Source of the DNA: Nemophila menziesii
Lineage: Eukaryota > Streptophyta > Magnoliopsida > Boraginales > Hydrophyllaceae
NCBI GenBank assembly: GCA_029959085.1
Contig: JARWIR010000002.1
Span: forward strand, 43,086,233-43,150,232
Direction of reading: 5' to 3'
Length of the DNA stretch: 64,000 bases
Positions within the stretch are counted from its first letter, which is position 1. Each line of letters starts with the position of its first letter. Positions 11,161 to 22,897 of the stretch are shown one piece after another. Both the position numbers and the translations under genes were made by a program. The notes beneath the pieces are model-generated. The model was not told the origin of the DNA and searched no databases. It saw only the letters and a program-made list of their open reading frames with translations.

Positions 11161-12687
11161 ACTAGTTGATTAAATGGTTTAAATACATTTATTTTAAAAT
11201 TAGATGGGTTTTAAATGGATAAACTCGTTATTTTATCGGAAAATGCTTTAAAGTATATAGGTCATTAATGATACGAGTTAAATATAATATTTCCTATCAA
11301 AGTTAGATATTGATGATTACTAATTTTTTTTATTACATCAATTTCTAAATCACATTTTCAATAAGGGTGAGACGCGATTCATACACTTATGTTTACATTT
11401 TTGGATTTATGGTAAAGCAAAACACATCATCCATGAGCACAGATAGCTTTTTTAGATCTCTCATGTCTTTTCGAGAGAGTAGTATCATGTACAAGTAGCA
11501 AATCTTTAAGACCACCAAGAGGATGCTTCTAGTGGCACTCTGATACTCAAGTTAAAATATTTTTTTGTCAAAATGCTCTCAAACAAGAGAGCCTATAAGA
11601 GTGATGAAATGGTATGTTTTGTAACATTATGATAATGTAGTAGAAACATGTTAGTCTACCTATCAGTGGTAATAGGGACATGATCGTTGTAATGCGTATA
11701 TTCGTAAATATTCATAGTGTGATTCATATATATATATATATATATAGACTATTCTTATAAATAAGGATGTGAATCAACCATATTCGTGAATCAACTCCTG
11801 GTAAAAGATATATAGGAAGAACTTCCAGAAAAAATTGAAGTCTATGGTCACATTAGAAGGCAAATCATTAAAATTCCATTAAGGCAGGCCAAAAACACGG
11901 TTCTTAAATGGTAGTTATTTTGCTCAATTTAATTTTTTGTTGCTAAACTTTATGTATTATAATTAGTGTGGTTTGCAGGAGGTTGATTGATTATGATGAG
12001 CAATGTTTGCAGGAGGTTCTAGACTTGTCATTTCCTAACTTTCTGGTGTTACATTGTAAGCTTAGCTTCTCCTCTAAGTATAAGTTTGGTCTTGTAGATA
12101 TGGGGTTCTTGTCAATCACTATTTGTTTTGTTTTGCGTTAATGATAACATAACGAGACTAGTTTAAGATAACGAAAGAAAGTGAAACAATTAGAGACCAT
12201 ATCAAAAAAAATAGTCAAGCAAAGAAATCATAAATCCAAAATATTTAATGTATATAATAAGTTGCAACCTCTCAAAAATCACAAAAGCACCACCGCTTAA
12301 TCCGACCAACCACCCACAAGTCATGTAAAAAAATTCCAACAATCTTCAGCTACCTTCTCACATTATCTTTGCATTTCAAAAGTCTATATCAGAATCCTGC
12401 AAAATATTTCATATAATTAAATTTAAGTAATAAAATAAATATACATAAAATAAATAATTTAAATATATTGAAAAATATGGAGAAAGAAAAGTGAGTTTTC
12501 ACCGAAGACATAAACTTCTTCAACAATTTCTCCTTTTGCATCTTATCCGAAGTATGACGTCCCATTGTCTTTTGTCTCTAATCAAACTACACACAAATTT
12601 GCTTACGTCGCTAAAGAAAATTTTAAAAACTAAAAAATTATCTTAATAGACAATTACACAAAATAAAAGGAGTAAATAACCTATTAG

Positions 12688-13060
12688 GTCCTTTATATTT
12701 TTAACTTTTTGACAACTTAACACATTATCTTGTAACAGTAACCTTTTAGTCCCTAATTTTTTGAATTTGTGACAGTGTTAGTCCCTTTTTATTACCCTTA
12801 CAGTATGACGGTTATTAAATCCACATGTCACTGTGCAATTAATGTGATAAACAAACCAAATACCTCTAAATGTATCCTTTGTCTAATACGTTGTCACAAA
12901 ATCAAAACATAAGAGACTAAAAGGTTACATATACAAGATAAAGGACTAACACTGTCACAAAATAAAAAGATAAGGGACTTGAATTTTAAATTTTTTAGAA
13001 TTAAGAACTAAATTGTCAAAATATGCAAAGACAGGATCAAATGAGTGAAGTAGTATCAAG
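12688..13060. mobile_element. Fold-back MITE in NudC intron, copy 1
   Basis: The left arm (GTAACCTTTTAGTCCCTAA, then TTTGTGACAGTGTTAGTCCC) is the near reverse complement of the right arm (TGTCACAAAATCAAAACATA, then GAGACTAAAAGGTTAC). The arms are roughly 100-130 bp around a centre with ATTACCCTTACAGTATGACGG. Related elements lie at 27,460, 48,585, 23,810 and 7,560. It is non-coding. A transcript through it would form a long hairpin. Confidence 0.65.
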
Positions 13061-13420
13061 AAACATACAATCATTTTCCAGCGTTGATTGCATTATAAAT
13101 CCATTTATTATGAGAAAAATGCACTACGAGTGCCTATATTATGCAAAAATTGATGTGATAAACGATCAAAATACCCTTAAATGTATCCTTACCATATTAT
13201 GAAGAAAATACAACAAATGGGCTACGGTTGTCACAAAATCAAAATATATGGGACTAAAAATATTACATTTATAAGATAAAGGACTAACATTGTCACAAAA
13301 TTGAAAAGATACGAGACTTTAATGTTACTTTTTAAAGATTAAAGGATTACATTGTCAGAATATTCAAAGATAGGGTACCAAATGAGAGAAGTAGTATCAA
13401 GAAACATACAATCATTTCAC

Positions 13421-14195
13421 GACATTAATTGCACTATAAACCTTTAAATTATAAGAATATTGCACTAGTAGTCCCTATTATGTAAAAATTACACCTACAA
13501 GTCTCTATATTGTATTACACCCCCCACAACCTAGCTTGGCGTTAATTGCACTATAAATGCCTATATTATGAGAAAAATGCATTTCATGTCCCTATTTTAT
13601 GCAAAAATTAAACCTAAAATCCCTATATTATTTTGAAAAAAATGCATTACACACCCCTAAACCCAATTTAGCGCTAATTGCACTATAAATCCCTATACTA
13701 TGAGAAAATTGCAATACAAGTCCCTATATTATGAAAAAATTACATCTAAAATCCTTATATTATGTAAAACAAAAATACACACACACCCCATCCCTGTTTG
13801 GAGCTAATTGTATAACTCCCTAAATTATGAGAAAATTGCACTACTAGTCCCTATATTATGCAAAAATTACACCTAAAAATGCCTATATTATGTAAAATAA
13901 TGCATTACACACAACCCTACCTAGTTCGGCGCTAATTGCACTATAAATCCCTATATTATTAGAAAATTTCACTACAAGTCCCTATTTTATACAAAAAAAA
14001 CACATTTAAAAGTCCCTATTTTATGTAAAAGATGCATACATACCCCCACCAACCCAGTTAGGCGCTAATTGTACTATATAACCTATATAATTAGAAAAAT
14101 TCACGAAAAGCCCCTAAATTATAAAATTACACTAATGGTCCCTAAATTATGTGAAAAAATGCTTTACATGTACCCCTAACCCATTTTGTCTCCAC
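13421..14195. repeat. 130 bp minisatellite, six monomers (copy 1)
   Basis: Monomers begin at 13,421, 13,539, 13,671, 13,801, 13,929 and 14,062 with GCGCTAATTGCACTATAAAT or close variants, a spacing of 118-133 bp. Each is built of about four 32 bp subunits centred on CCCTATATTATG, then ATGCATTACACACCCC. The array lies in the intron between the WWK exon (14,323) and the RQK exon (12,577) of NudC copy 1. It is repeated at 17,002 and 28,198. Confidence 0.85.
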
Positions 14196-15309
14196 CCTAG
14201 TTTGCAAGTTAAAAATTAGCACAATCACAAAACTAAAAATACAATAGACTTAAACATTAGTTTTCCAACATAAAGGACCAATAAACATGCAAACAAAAGG
14301 GGCCAAAAGAGTAAAAACGTACCATATTTTTTCCACAGTTGATCTAGTTTTGGGATCCAAATCAAAGATTCTTGCTAGTTACTTGTTCAACTTTTTAAGT
14401 ATCCACTTCAGGCTTACCCTTCACCAAACGTTTCCACCAGCGCATTGTATCTTGCTTTGTTAATAGTACAGACACATATTTTTTCCCCTACAAACAAAAT
14501 CGCCCCTAACAAAAAAAACCTGGCTACTCCCCTGTTTTCCTGTTTCAAAGTTATGCCATGTGGCAAAGAAGCTTGAGGACCAAACTAGTAATAATTGCAT
14601 AATTCAGGGACCATATTGAAAATTTATTTAATTAGTAATAAGGAAATACATGCAACAAGGTGGATTTACCAGTAAAAAAATGGGCACAATTTGTCTTTAG
14701 GAAGGGGACTAATGGTGGTAAATAAAAAATGTTGTAGGACTAACTAAAAGGGATATAGTTCAGGGACTATTTGGGAAATTTTCCTTTTTTGGAATTTTTT
14801 AATGTTAGAACCACCACTAAAAAAATTCATAAAATACCCCTGAGATAAAGCATATATAGCAAAATAAGACCAAATAAACGAACTAAGACCCCAAAAGAAA
14901 TCATCTGGTTTCACGGGCTTGTATAGTTTACCCTGCAAATATATTATTAACATAATAAACTAAATTTAAACATACAAATAAGAAAATAAAAAGAGCCTAA
15001 AACTAAATAATGAGCAAAGAAGAAGATAATCTTGCATCAATTGTTAGAGGTCGACCCTTGATTCCAACTTTAAGACAATTCTTCTGGATTTCAAAAACAA
15101 ACCTTGATTTTGTCTCAGGTCGCACATGGATGATTACATTAGCTTCTTGTAGAGTCTATGTCTATGGAACAGGGATAATTACATTAGCTTCTTGTAAATT
15201 CTGAGTCCATGAGTAATTTTCAAAATCAAGTCCATTGCCCTTATTTGGAACTAATTGGAAAATACAAACAGAATTAATATAAGTGATATAAATATATACA
15301 CAATTTTAG

Positions 15310-15560
15310 TTTCATAGTTATTACATATACATACACAAACAAAATTAATTGTAAGTATTCGAGATCCTTTACTACATAAACTAGTAATTTGATTGATTTG
15401 AGATTTAAGAAAGCATATATACATGATTATAATGATATAATTAGCACATATACATACACAAAAAAAATTGATTGTAATTACTCGAGATCTTTTACTACTC
15501 TGGCTAGTAACTTGATTGGTTCGTGATTTAATAACACGACATACACGATTCCAACGATAA
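15310..15560. repeat. 123 bp tandem pair in NudC intron
   Basis: The word TTAATTGTAAGTATTCGAGATCC... recurs as TTGATTGTAATTACTCGAGATC, with CGAGATC at 15,359 and 15,482 (spacing 123 bp). Each repeat continues through TAACTTGATTG-like sequence. Equivalent pairs occur at 18,900-19,150 and 30,105-30,345, so the pair predates the segmental duplication. It sits between the linker exon and the CS exon. Confidence 0.7.
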
Positions 15561-16199
15561 AATTAACGAATAACATATATTACAGATAAAATTAATCGAA
15601 AGTACCTCAAGGTCCTTTACGGAAACCACATCTTCGCTTTCCCTTTTAGATTTCACCTCCTCAGTCTTTATTTTGCCTTTAGAAGCTTCAACATCCTTCT
15701 TCTTTGTCTCCTCGGCAACAGCGCGTTGATTTTATTAATCACCTGCTTGACCACCACATTGACATCGTTAACCGTGGAATCTCTTATCAGTGGAACTTAA
15801 AATAGCGGTGAATTTCTCTTAAACAAGAGAGCTTAAAAGAACGATGAAATGATATATTTTGTACCATTTTCGATAATATAGTGGTAACACTTACGACCAC
15901 CTTCGAACGGTTAGGGGATCTGGCAATTTTAAATAATAATCAATTATATATGAAATTTTTTTGAGTTTATATGATTTTAAAAATAATTTTAGATAATATT
16001 TTATGTCAAAAAATAGTTTTTTATTTTATTTTTTGTATTAAAAAATAGATTTTTTTTATTATTTAGCCTGGGTCCGCCTATAACCACCTAAGACCTTCTA
16101 GAACCTAGAGGCCGTCTGGGCATTTTTCGAAGGTACACTACATTCTAACGCCAAGATCGTGACAACACACATATTTGTATATATGCATAGTGTGATACT

Positions 16200-16690
16200 T
16201 ATATATATAACCGTACTATTCTAACAAATAAGGATGTGAACACATGTTGATCACGTTATACTTTCTTAATGGTGAAGTTTCACAGTGCTCGACAAGTACA
16301 CTTGACGACCTTTAGTTTTATATATCTTGACTATTTTGATGACTAATGACCCATCATCCTATATTTAGTAAGTGTGACATATTTTGGAGAATACCTATCA
16401 AATATGAATTCATCGTCATTGTTGACGAAATCACTGCTCATACTTCGAAGGAAGTATATAATACAAGTGTCGAGTTTATCTATATGATCAACGATATGGA
16501 TTTTAAGGCATTTATATCATATTTCCCTCCACAAGAATTAATATTGCAGGTGGGTTAGCCTGTCTCGCCCAAAATGACATATTAGTCGTCCTAAAAATAA
16601 TGTTAGTATTGAGAATCATATACTAAAAGAACTGAATAAGCACCCAATAATACTTTGAATAATGGAACCTCCTTTAATGTCTCTAATTAT
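16200..16690 (+). mobile_element. Ty3/gypsy relic, truncated by tandem duplication
   Basis: Matches the first part of the module C relic at 30,960-31,450, including a 70-codon frame (16,346-16,558) starting MTHHPIFSKCDIFW and containing KYEFIVIV. This frame is open in two C copies and shifted in the others. I cannot assign it to a gag domain. The diagnostic F.K.YVDYP...YAKY part is cut off where the second copy of 13,080-16,690 begins. Confidence 0.5.
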
Positions 16691-17001
16691 TAGAAATATT
16701 GCACATAAACATATTTTAATTTATAAATCCATATTATGAGAAAAATGCACTACGAGTGCCTATATTATGCAAAAATTGATGTGATAAACGACCAAAATAC
16801 CCTTAAATGTATATTTACCCTAATACAAAGGATATACAACAAAAGGGCTAAGGTTGTCACAAAATCAAAACATAAGGGACTAAAAAGATTACATTGATAA
16901 GATAAAGGACTAACACTGTCAAAAAATTCAAAAGATAAGGGACTTTAATGTTACTTTTTAAAGATTAAAGGACCAAATTGTAAGAATATGCAAACATTTC
17001 C

Positions 17002-17760
17002 CGACACTAATTGCACGATAAACATATAAATTATAAGAATATTGCACTAGTAGTCCCTATATTATGCAAAAGTTACACCTACAAGTCCCTATAGTGCATT
17101 ACACCCCCTATAACAAAAATAGGTGTTAATTGCACTATAAATGCCTATATTATGAGAAAATTGCACTACATGTCCCTATTTTATGTAAAAATTACACCTA
17201 AAGTCCCTATATTATGTAAAAAAATGCATTACACACTCCCAACCTAGTTTAGCGCTAATTTCACTATAAATCCCTATATTATGAGGAAATTGTACTACAA
17301 GTCCCTATATTATGCAAAAATTACATCTAAAATCCTATATTATGTAAAGCAAAAATACCCTATCCCAGTTTGGAGCTAAATGTATAACTCCCTAAATTTT
17401 GAGAAATTGCACTACTGTTCCCTATTTATGCAAAAAATACACCTTAAAATCCCTATATTGTGTAAAAAAAAAGCATTACACACACCCAGACCTAGTTTGG
17501 CATAATTGCACTATATATCTCTAAATTATAAGAAAAATGGCACTACATGTCCCCTATTTTATGCAAAAAAAAACACCTAAAAGACCCTATATTATGTACA
17601 AGATGCATTACATGCCACACAACCCCACTTTGGCGCTAATTGCACTATATCTCCTATATTATGAGAAAAATGCACGAAAAGCCCCTAAATTAAAAAATTA
17701 CACTAAATGTCCCTAAATTATGTAAAAAAATGCTTTACATGCATCCCAACCAATTTTGTC
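17002..17760. repeat. 130 bp minisatellite (copy 2)
   Basis: Six monomers starting near 17,002, 17,122, 17,252, 17,373, 17,500 and 17,633. They have the same internal CCCTATATTATG subunits as 13,421-14,195, with several monomer-specific indels. Confidence 0.8.
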
Positions 17761-17904
17761 TCCACCCTAGTTTGCAAGATAAATACTTGCACGATCACAA
17801 AAATAAAAAAACAATGGACTTACACATTACTTTTCCAACATAAAGGACCAATATGTCAAAACGTGCAAACACAAGGGGCCAAAAGAGTAAAAATATATCA
17901 TCAT

Positions 17905-19387
17905 TTTTTTTCACATTTGATCTAGTTTAGGGATTCAAATAAGAGATTCTTGCTAGTTTCTGGTTAAACTTTTTTTGTATCCACTTCCAACTTCCAGATC
18001 ACCCTTCACCAAACATTTCCACCAGCCCATTTGATCTTGCTTTGTTAATAGTACAGACACATATATTTATCCTCAGAAAAAAAACACCTAACAAAAAAAC
18101 CTGGCTACTTCCCTGTTTCACTGTTTCAAAGTTATGCCATGTGGCAAAGAAGTTTGAGGACCAAACTAGTAACAGCTGCATAATTCAGGGACCATATAGA
18201 AAAATTCTTTAAATAGTAATAAGAAAATACATGCCACAAGGTGGATTTACCAGTAAAAAAATGGGCACAATTTGTCCTTAGGAGGGGGACTAATGGTGGT
18301 AAAAGAACAAACTTGCAGGACCAACTAAAAGGGATATAGTTCAGGGAATATTTGGGAAATTTTCCTTTTCCGAGATCTTTTAATGTTGTAACCATCAAAA
18401 AAATTAATAAACTACCCCTGAGATAAAGCATAGATAGCAGAATAAAAACAAAAAAAACGAACTCGGAACCCAAAAGCAATCATCTGATTTCACAGGCTTG
18501 TATAGTTCACCCTGCAAATATATTATTAACATCATAAACTAAGTCTAAACATACAAATAAGAAAATAAAAAGAGTCTAAAACTAAATAATGAGCAAAAAA
18601 GAAGATAATCTTGCATCAATGAGTGGAGGTTAACCCTTGATTCCAACATTAAGACGAATCTTCTAAATTTCATAAACAACAAACCTTGATTTTGTGCCAG
18701 GTCGCACAGGGATAGTTACATTAGCTTCTTGTAGAGTCTGAGTCCTTGGCACAGAGATAGTTACATTAGCTTCTTGTAGAGTTTGAGTCCATGAGTAATT
18801 TTCAAAATCAAGTCCAGTTCCCTCATTTGGAACTAATTGTAAAATGCAAACATAATTAATATAAGTGATATAAAAAATCATATATACACACAATTTTAGT
18901 GGCATAATTAGGACATATACATACACAAACAAAATTAATTGTAAGTGATCGAGATCCTTTACTACTTAAAATAGTAATTTGATTGATTCGAGATTTAAGA
19001 AAGAATATATACATGATTAGATTGATATAATTAGCACATAGACATACACATAAAAAAACTAATCGTAATTACTCGAGATCTTTTACTACTCTGGATAGTA
19101 ACTTGATTGCTTCGAGATTTTATAACGACGCATACACGATTTCAGTGATAGAATTAACGAATAACATATATCATAGATACAATTATTCAAAAGTACCTCG
19201 AGGTCCTTTATAGAAACCACATCTTCTCTTTAATTTTTAGATTTCATCTCCTGAGTCTTTCCGTTGCCTTTAGAAGCTTCATCAACCTTCTTCCTTGCCT
19301 CCTCGGCAGCAGTGGCGTTAGTTTTCTTAATCACCTGCTTGACCACCACGTTGACATCATTAACCGTCGATTAAATTATCAGTGGAG
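17905..19387 (-). pseudogene. NudC/BOBBER-family pseudogene, copy 2 (5' exons)
   Basis: Product of the 3.6 kb tandem duplication, so it holds only the linker, CS and WWK exons. Linker exon 19,387-19,197 reads STVNDVNVVVKQVIKKTNAT, then AAEEARKKVDEASKGNGKTQ, and reaches VVSIKDLE before a GTACTT donor, with one in-frame TAA. CS exon 18,832-18,610 starts VPNEGTGLDFENYSWTQTLQ and stays open through KSRFVVYEI, where a stop follows. Exon 18,511-18,460 reads GELYKPVKSDDCFWV. Exon about 18,075-17,905 contains SVLLTKQDQMGWWKCLVKG and then a shift. The CS exon shows the 45 bp internal duplication most clearly. Without the RQK and terminal exons of its own, it could only splice across to 12,577. Confidence 0.85.
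18701..18790 (-). repeat. 45 bp in-frame duplication in the CS domain
   Basis: GATAGTTACATTAGCTTCTT recurs at 18,711 and 18,756, exactly 45 bp apart. It encodes TQTLQEANVTISVPR followed by TQTLQEANVTIPVRP. Normal family members have a single LQEVTVTIPVP segment before GTKSRF. The same doubling is present at 15,125-15,215 and 29,920-30,005. Confidence 0.85.
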
Positions 19388-19769
19388 CTTATAATAGCGG
19401 TGAAAGGCTCTCAAACAAGGATCTTATAAGAACGGTGAAAAGATACATTTCGTACTATTTTTAATAATTTAGTGGAAACGCTTACGACCACCTTCGAACG
19501 CTTAAGGGTTTAGCAAATTTGAATAATACTCAATTATATTTTTTTTGAATTTATATGATTTTTAAAATAATTTAGTATAATATTTTAACTCAAAAAATAG
19601 GTTTTTTATTTGTATTAAAAAATAGATTATTTTTATTATTTAGCCTGGGTCTGCCTATACCCGCCTGAGACCTTCTAGAACCTTGAGGCCTCCTGGGCAT
19701 TTTTGGAAGGTACATTACCTTCCAACGCCAAGATCGTGACACTACACATATTTGTATATATGCATAGTG

Positions 19770-20600
19770 TGATTCTTATATATATAACCTTACTATTCTA
19801 ACAAATAAGGATGTGAACACATGTTGATCACGTTATACTTTCTTAATGGTGAAGTTTCACGGTGCTCACACTTGACGACCTTTAATTTTATATATCTTGA
19901 CTATTTATATGACTAATGACCCATCATCTTACATTTATTTAGTGTGACATATTTTGGAGAATACCTATCAAATATGAATTCATCGTCATTGTTAACGAAA
20001 TCACTGCTCATACTTCAAAGGAAGTATATAATACAAGTGTCAAGTTTATCGATATGATTAAAAATATATATTTTATGACGTTTATATCATTTTTCCCTCC
20101 ACAAGAATGAATATAGCAGGTGGGCTATCCTGTCTCGCCCAAAATGATATATTAGTCGTCCAAATAATAATGTTAGTATTGAGAATCATATACTAAAACA
20201 ATTGAATAAGCACCCAAATACATTGAATGAGAAAACTTTTGTTTATGTCTCTAATTATCAGAAATATTGCACATAAAACATATTTTTCTTTACTAATAGA
20301 AAAACATAGTGAACTTGATGAAAAGAAGGAAGCAATGTTTCAAACATTTAACAAAATATATGTTGATTACCCTTTCATTTCAATAATTAATATTGTACGT
20401 TCTTATGCTAAATATATAAAGAGATAATATGGACGCACTAGAAAAGATATCAAGGCCATAACAAAGGAATGAAACAGAACATCAATGTTAATAGCATCTT
20501 TGCAAATTCTGCAAGTTCTACTCTCCCAATAAATGAAAGAGGCATAGCCATTTACTCCCCATATGACATAAGACACTTACATATAGATTGAATTTTGCTA
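19770..20600 (+). mobile_element. Ty3/gypsy gag-protease relic (C1)
   Basis: A 66-codon frame (20,227-20,427) ends EKHSELDEKKEAMFQTFNKI, YVDYPFISIINIVRSYAKYI and KR. It is followed at about 20,530-20,590 by a LLSQ..KEA.PFTPHMT stretch. These correspond in order to F.K+.VN+P, +.YAK++K and LPPK+KDPGSFTIPC of Ty3/gypsy polyproteins upstream of the protease. The same segment at 31,500-31,790 reads SPKK.KEAWPFTPHMT. Protease, RT and LTRs are absent. The relic separates the NudC linker exon from module D in every unit. Confidence 0.65.
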
Positions 20601-21119
20601 GATTTATAATCTTGTCATATAATATTTATGAGAAATTGAATATAAGATATTTACATACTACTCATATCACCCTTCTGTTAAATGATGCTAAAGATAGATG
20701 TTTGAGGTGGTGATAGATATCATTGTTCATATAAGTAATTTTTAATAATTGAACCAGGTAGGGAGAAGAAACCGATAGAATCAACCATTCAATATACCAT
20801 TAAGATAATCCGGAGATTATATTGCTCATTACCATTCAAAACCATTAAGGGATGACACCATATATGCCAAATCCCTCAACACAGTTCTTAAATATAACTG
20901 TTTGTATTGATAATTTTACTTTCATGTGAATGGAAGTTATTTTGAAAATATGAATATGATATTACATGTCTCAAAGCCCAACATGACAAAGATGGATCCA
21001 AAATGTTCAATGATAGATAGAACTTGGAGAATAAGAATCTCAACCATATTCGGAAATAAACTTGTAGAAAATTCTGTGATGAAAGAAATATGAGAACACC
21101 AATTTTGTCAACAATGTTC

Positions 21120-21880
21120 CAACAAAAATCTTCAGCTTTCTTCTCACATAAGTCATATCATATTAAGAGAACTATACGTACATAAGAAGAGATATAAAGG
21201 TCATAACAAAAGGGGTATATCTCAGGGATTATATAGAGAATTTCTCTATACCATGCTTTTTTTAATTTTAGAACCTTCACAAAATAAAACTCCTAAACTA
21301 CCCTTGATAACAGATACTTAAAATCAACAAATAGGAGTAAAATACGCTCAATATAATTTCGTAATATTATAATAAGCACGATTTGAGAAAAAAAATGTAG
21401 GTCTCTATATTATAATAAAAATGTAATATAAGTGTTTGTTTGGATGTGCTTTTTTGAAAAAACATTTAAAAGTGTTGCTAGAACTTTTAAAGTGTTTTAA
21501 ACTCTTAAAGGAACTTTTATGAGAAGCACCAAATAGATGTTTCTTTAAAAAAACACTTAACGTGATTTTAGATTTAAATTTTTTTTTATATTTTTTTTTT
21601 CAAATTTCAAATTTTATTCTATAAGCATGTTTTTCACTCTAAAATAAGCACTTCTAAACGGACCTATGTTTGCATATTAAAATTAAATTAATTGAATTAT
21701 AATTCCCCATATTATACAACATAATCTATATTTTTTAATAAAAGTATACAAATAAAATTAATTAAAATGTGATAAAATAAATTTAAAAAGTTTGATACAG
21801 CAAGTGCAGATTCTGATGAAGTTAAACTACCCAAGATCCACTGTCTTGTCTCTAATCAAATTTCATATAAAACATTGTAT
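21120..21880 (-). pseudogene. NudC 3'-end remnant (D1)
   Basis: At 21,880-21,800 the minus strand has AGACAAGACAGTGGATC..., aligning with the RQK.MG exon and its 5' flank (12,577). The protein is scrambled, and one frame gives a GSLTSSESAL-like piece where the family has MG.PTSDE. At 21,160-21,120 AAGCTGAAGATTTTTGTTGGAACATTG matches the 3' UTR just past the terminal exon at 12,350 (AGCTGAAGATTGTTGGAA). The terminal exon itself is not readable. Equivalent remnants are at 32,340-33,090 and 51,170-51,940. Confidence 0.4.
21431..21667. mobile_element. Small MITE with inverted ends (D1)
   Basis: Left end AGTGTTTGTTTGGATGTGCT and right end AAGCACTTCTAAACGGACCT are inverted relatives. The interior is AT-rich with AACACTT.AAAGTG words. 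Copies occupy the same site in the other D modules, so insertion preceded duplication. Confidence 0.6.
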
Positions 21881-22639
21881 TTCATTAAATAAAACTAAAA
21901 AAAATGAAAACACAATTATAAATTTGGTCCTAAAAATCTTAGGGTGAATTCCCTATAGACTTTTGGAAACTATCTTAGTGTCGGGTTTTGGAGACTATCT
22001 TAGTCCCACAAAGGAAACCTCCCATTCCTCTATCCTCCAAAGAGGCTCATTGTCATTATTACCCTTATAGTGTACATAAGATACAAAAAATAGATTCTTC
22101 TCTCCTCTCCATTTCCATTTTTCTATCTCCTCCATTACCATTAATCTATCTCCTCCTTTATCATTTTTTATCTAAATTCCTTCATTAACTATCAATAATT
22201 TCTAGTTTCGACCACAAAACACCGACCATCGCTGATCACCAGCGACCACCGTCGGAAAAAGTTCTGAGTATTGGAAAAGGTTATTGTATGGAATAAGTTA
22301 CTGAGTATGGAAAAGTTTATCAGTATCAGAAAAGTGTGGTGTAATAGAAAAGTTAACTTTACTAAGCTCGTATGCTAAGTAACTTTACTGAGTATGATCG
22401 TATGCTCAGTACCTATACTGAGGGTACTCAGTTACTTTGCTGAGTATCAAGAAAATTCATTATGTTTTTAGAATTTTGCTTGATTACTACGTTCAAAAAA
22501 GGAAAATAACAAAAAAGAAAAGAAATTGAATTGAAATTACTACGGATTATTATAAAAATACTATTGATTATTAAAAAAAGACTAGCAATACAAAATTAGT
22601 AGTACAAAAATTGACAAAACAAAGAAACTCGATAATTAG

Positions 22640-22870
22640 CTAAAGCCAAAATGCGGTACTCTTGTTACTCGTTTTACACTATAGGAGCCTCCCAAGAAAG
22701 TTGTACCTATCAAAAAGAGAAAAATATCAAGTTGATGACATGTTTTGAGTATGAAAATATTATAAAAAATAAAGAAAATGATTTTGTCTACTTCTTACTT
22801 GAAAGCCTTCATCTCGTCACTTCCAAAACCATTTGCATCTTCGTCTCCATTTACCATTTTCTTCATTTAT
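22640..22870 (-). other. Possible small exon pair in module D1
   Basis: On the minus strand, a frame reading MVNGDEDANGFGSDEMKAF ends at CAA followed by GTAAGAAG, a good donor (near 22,800). About 90 bp on, TTTTTGATAG could be the acceptor, joining KYNFLGRLL and a stop. The same words and splice signals occur at 34,060-33,900 and 52,920-52,760. The protein is too short to recognise. It lies 30 bp beyond the stop of the frame at 22,898. Confidence 0.35.
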
Positions 22871-22897
22871 TACAAATTATTAAAATAAATAATGTTC

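Larger units (their letters stand above)
12358..15795 (-). pseudogene. NudC/BOBBER-family pseudogene, copy 1
   Basis: NudC/BOBBER proteins are Hsp90-associated CS-domain chaperones. Exons read on the minus strand: 15,795-15,606, a charged linker (STVNDVNVVVKQVI...); 15,250-15,031, the CS domain starting VPNKGNGLDFENYSW and ending KVGIKGRPLTID; 14,932-14,884, GKLYKPVKPDDFFWGL; 14,487-14,323, KKYVSVLLTKQDTMRWWKRL, VKGKPEVDT, then DLDPKTRSTVEK; 12,577-12,503, RQKTMGRHTSD to LLKKFMSS; 12,396-12,358, DSDIDF*NAKIM and stop. AG/GT borders are visible for most exons. Lesions: an in-frame stop after PEVDT, a 2 bp deletion before DLDP, a stop between the two CS repeats, a lost donor at 15,031, and TGA for Ser in DFSNAK. 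The N-terminal exon was not found. The family assignment is firm. The product is surely non-functional. Confidence 0.85.
11160..16690. repeat. Segmental duplication module B plus start of C, copy 1
   Basis: Colinear with 25,990-31,450. The left part (11,160-12,480) is also colinear with 56,330-57,690. It begins at GTTGATTAAATGG and contains the linker-exon relic block, a (TA)n tract near 11,730, the 3' end of NudC copy 1, the fold-back and minisatellite introns, and the start of the gypsy relic. Copy 1 ends near 16,690, where the tandem copy of 13,080-16,690 begins. Confidence 0.85.
16715..20300. repeat. 3.6 kb tandem duplication of 13,080-16,690
   Basis: The segment starts at TCCATATTATGAGAAAAATGCACTACG, as at 13,097, and runs in register through the minisatellite, the NudC exons, GGTCCGCCTATA...CCTTCTAGAACC (16,070 and 19,650) and into the gypsy relic. 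After 16,690 the first copy stops, whereas the second continues into 20,300 and beyond. The two copies differ by many small changes, so the duplication is not very recent. It is absent from unit 2. Confidence 0.85.

Noticed and set aside
13421..14195. Regularly spaced short repeats resembling a CRISPR array
   Set aside because: The 'spacers' are themselves repeats of the same 130 bp unit, repeats are imperfect, no cas genes are present, and the sequence is plant nuclear.
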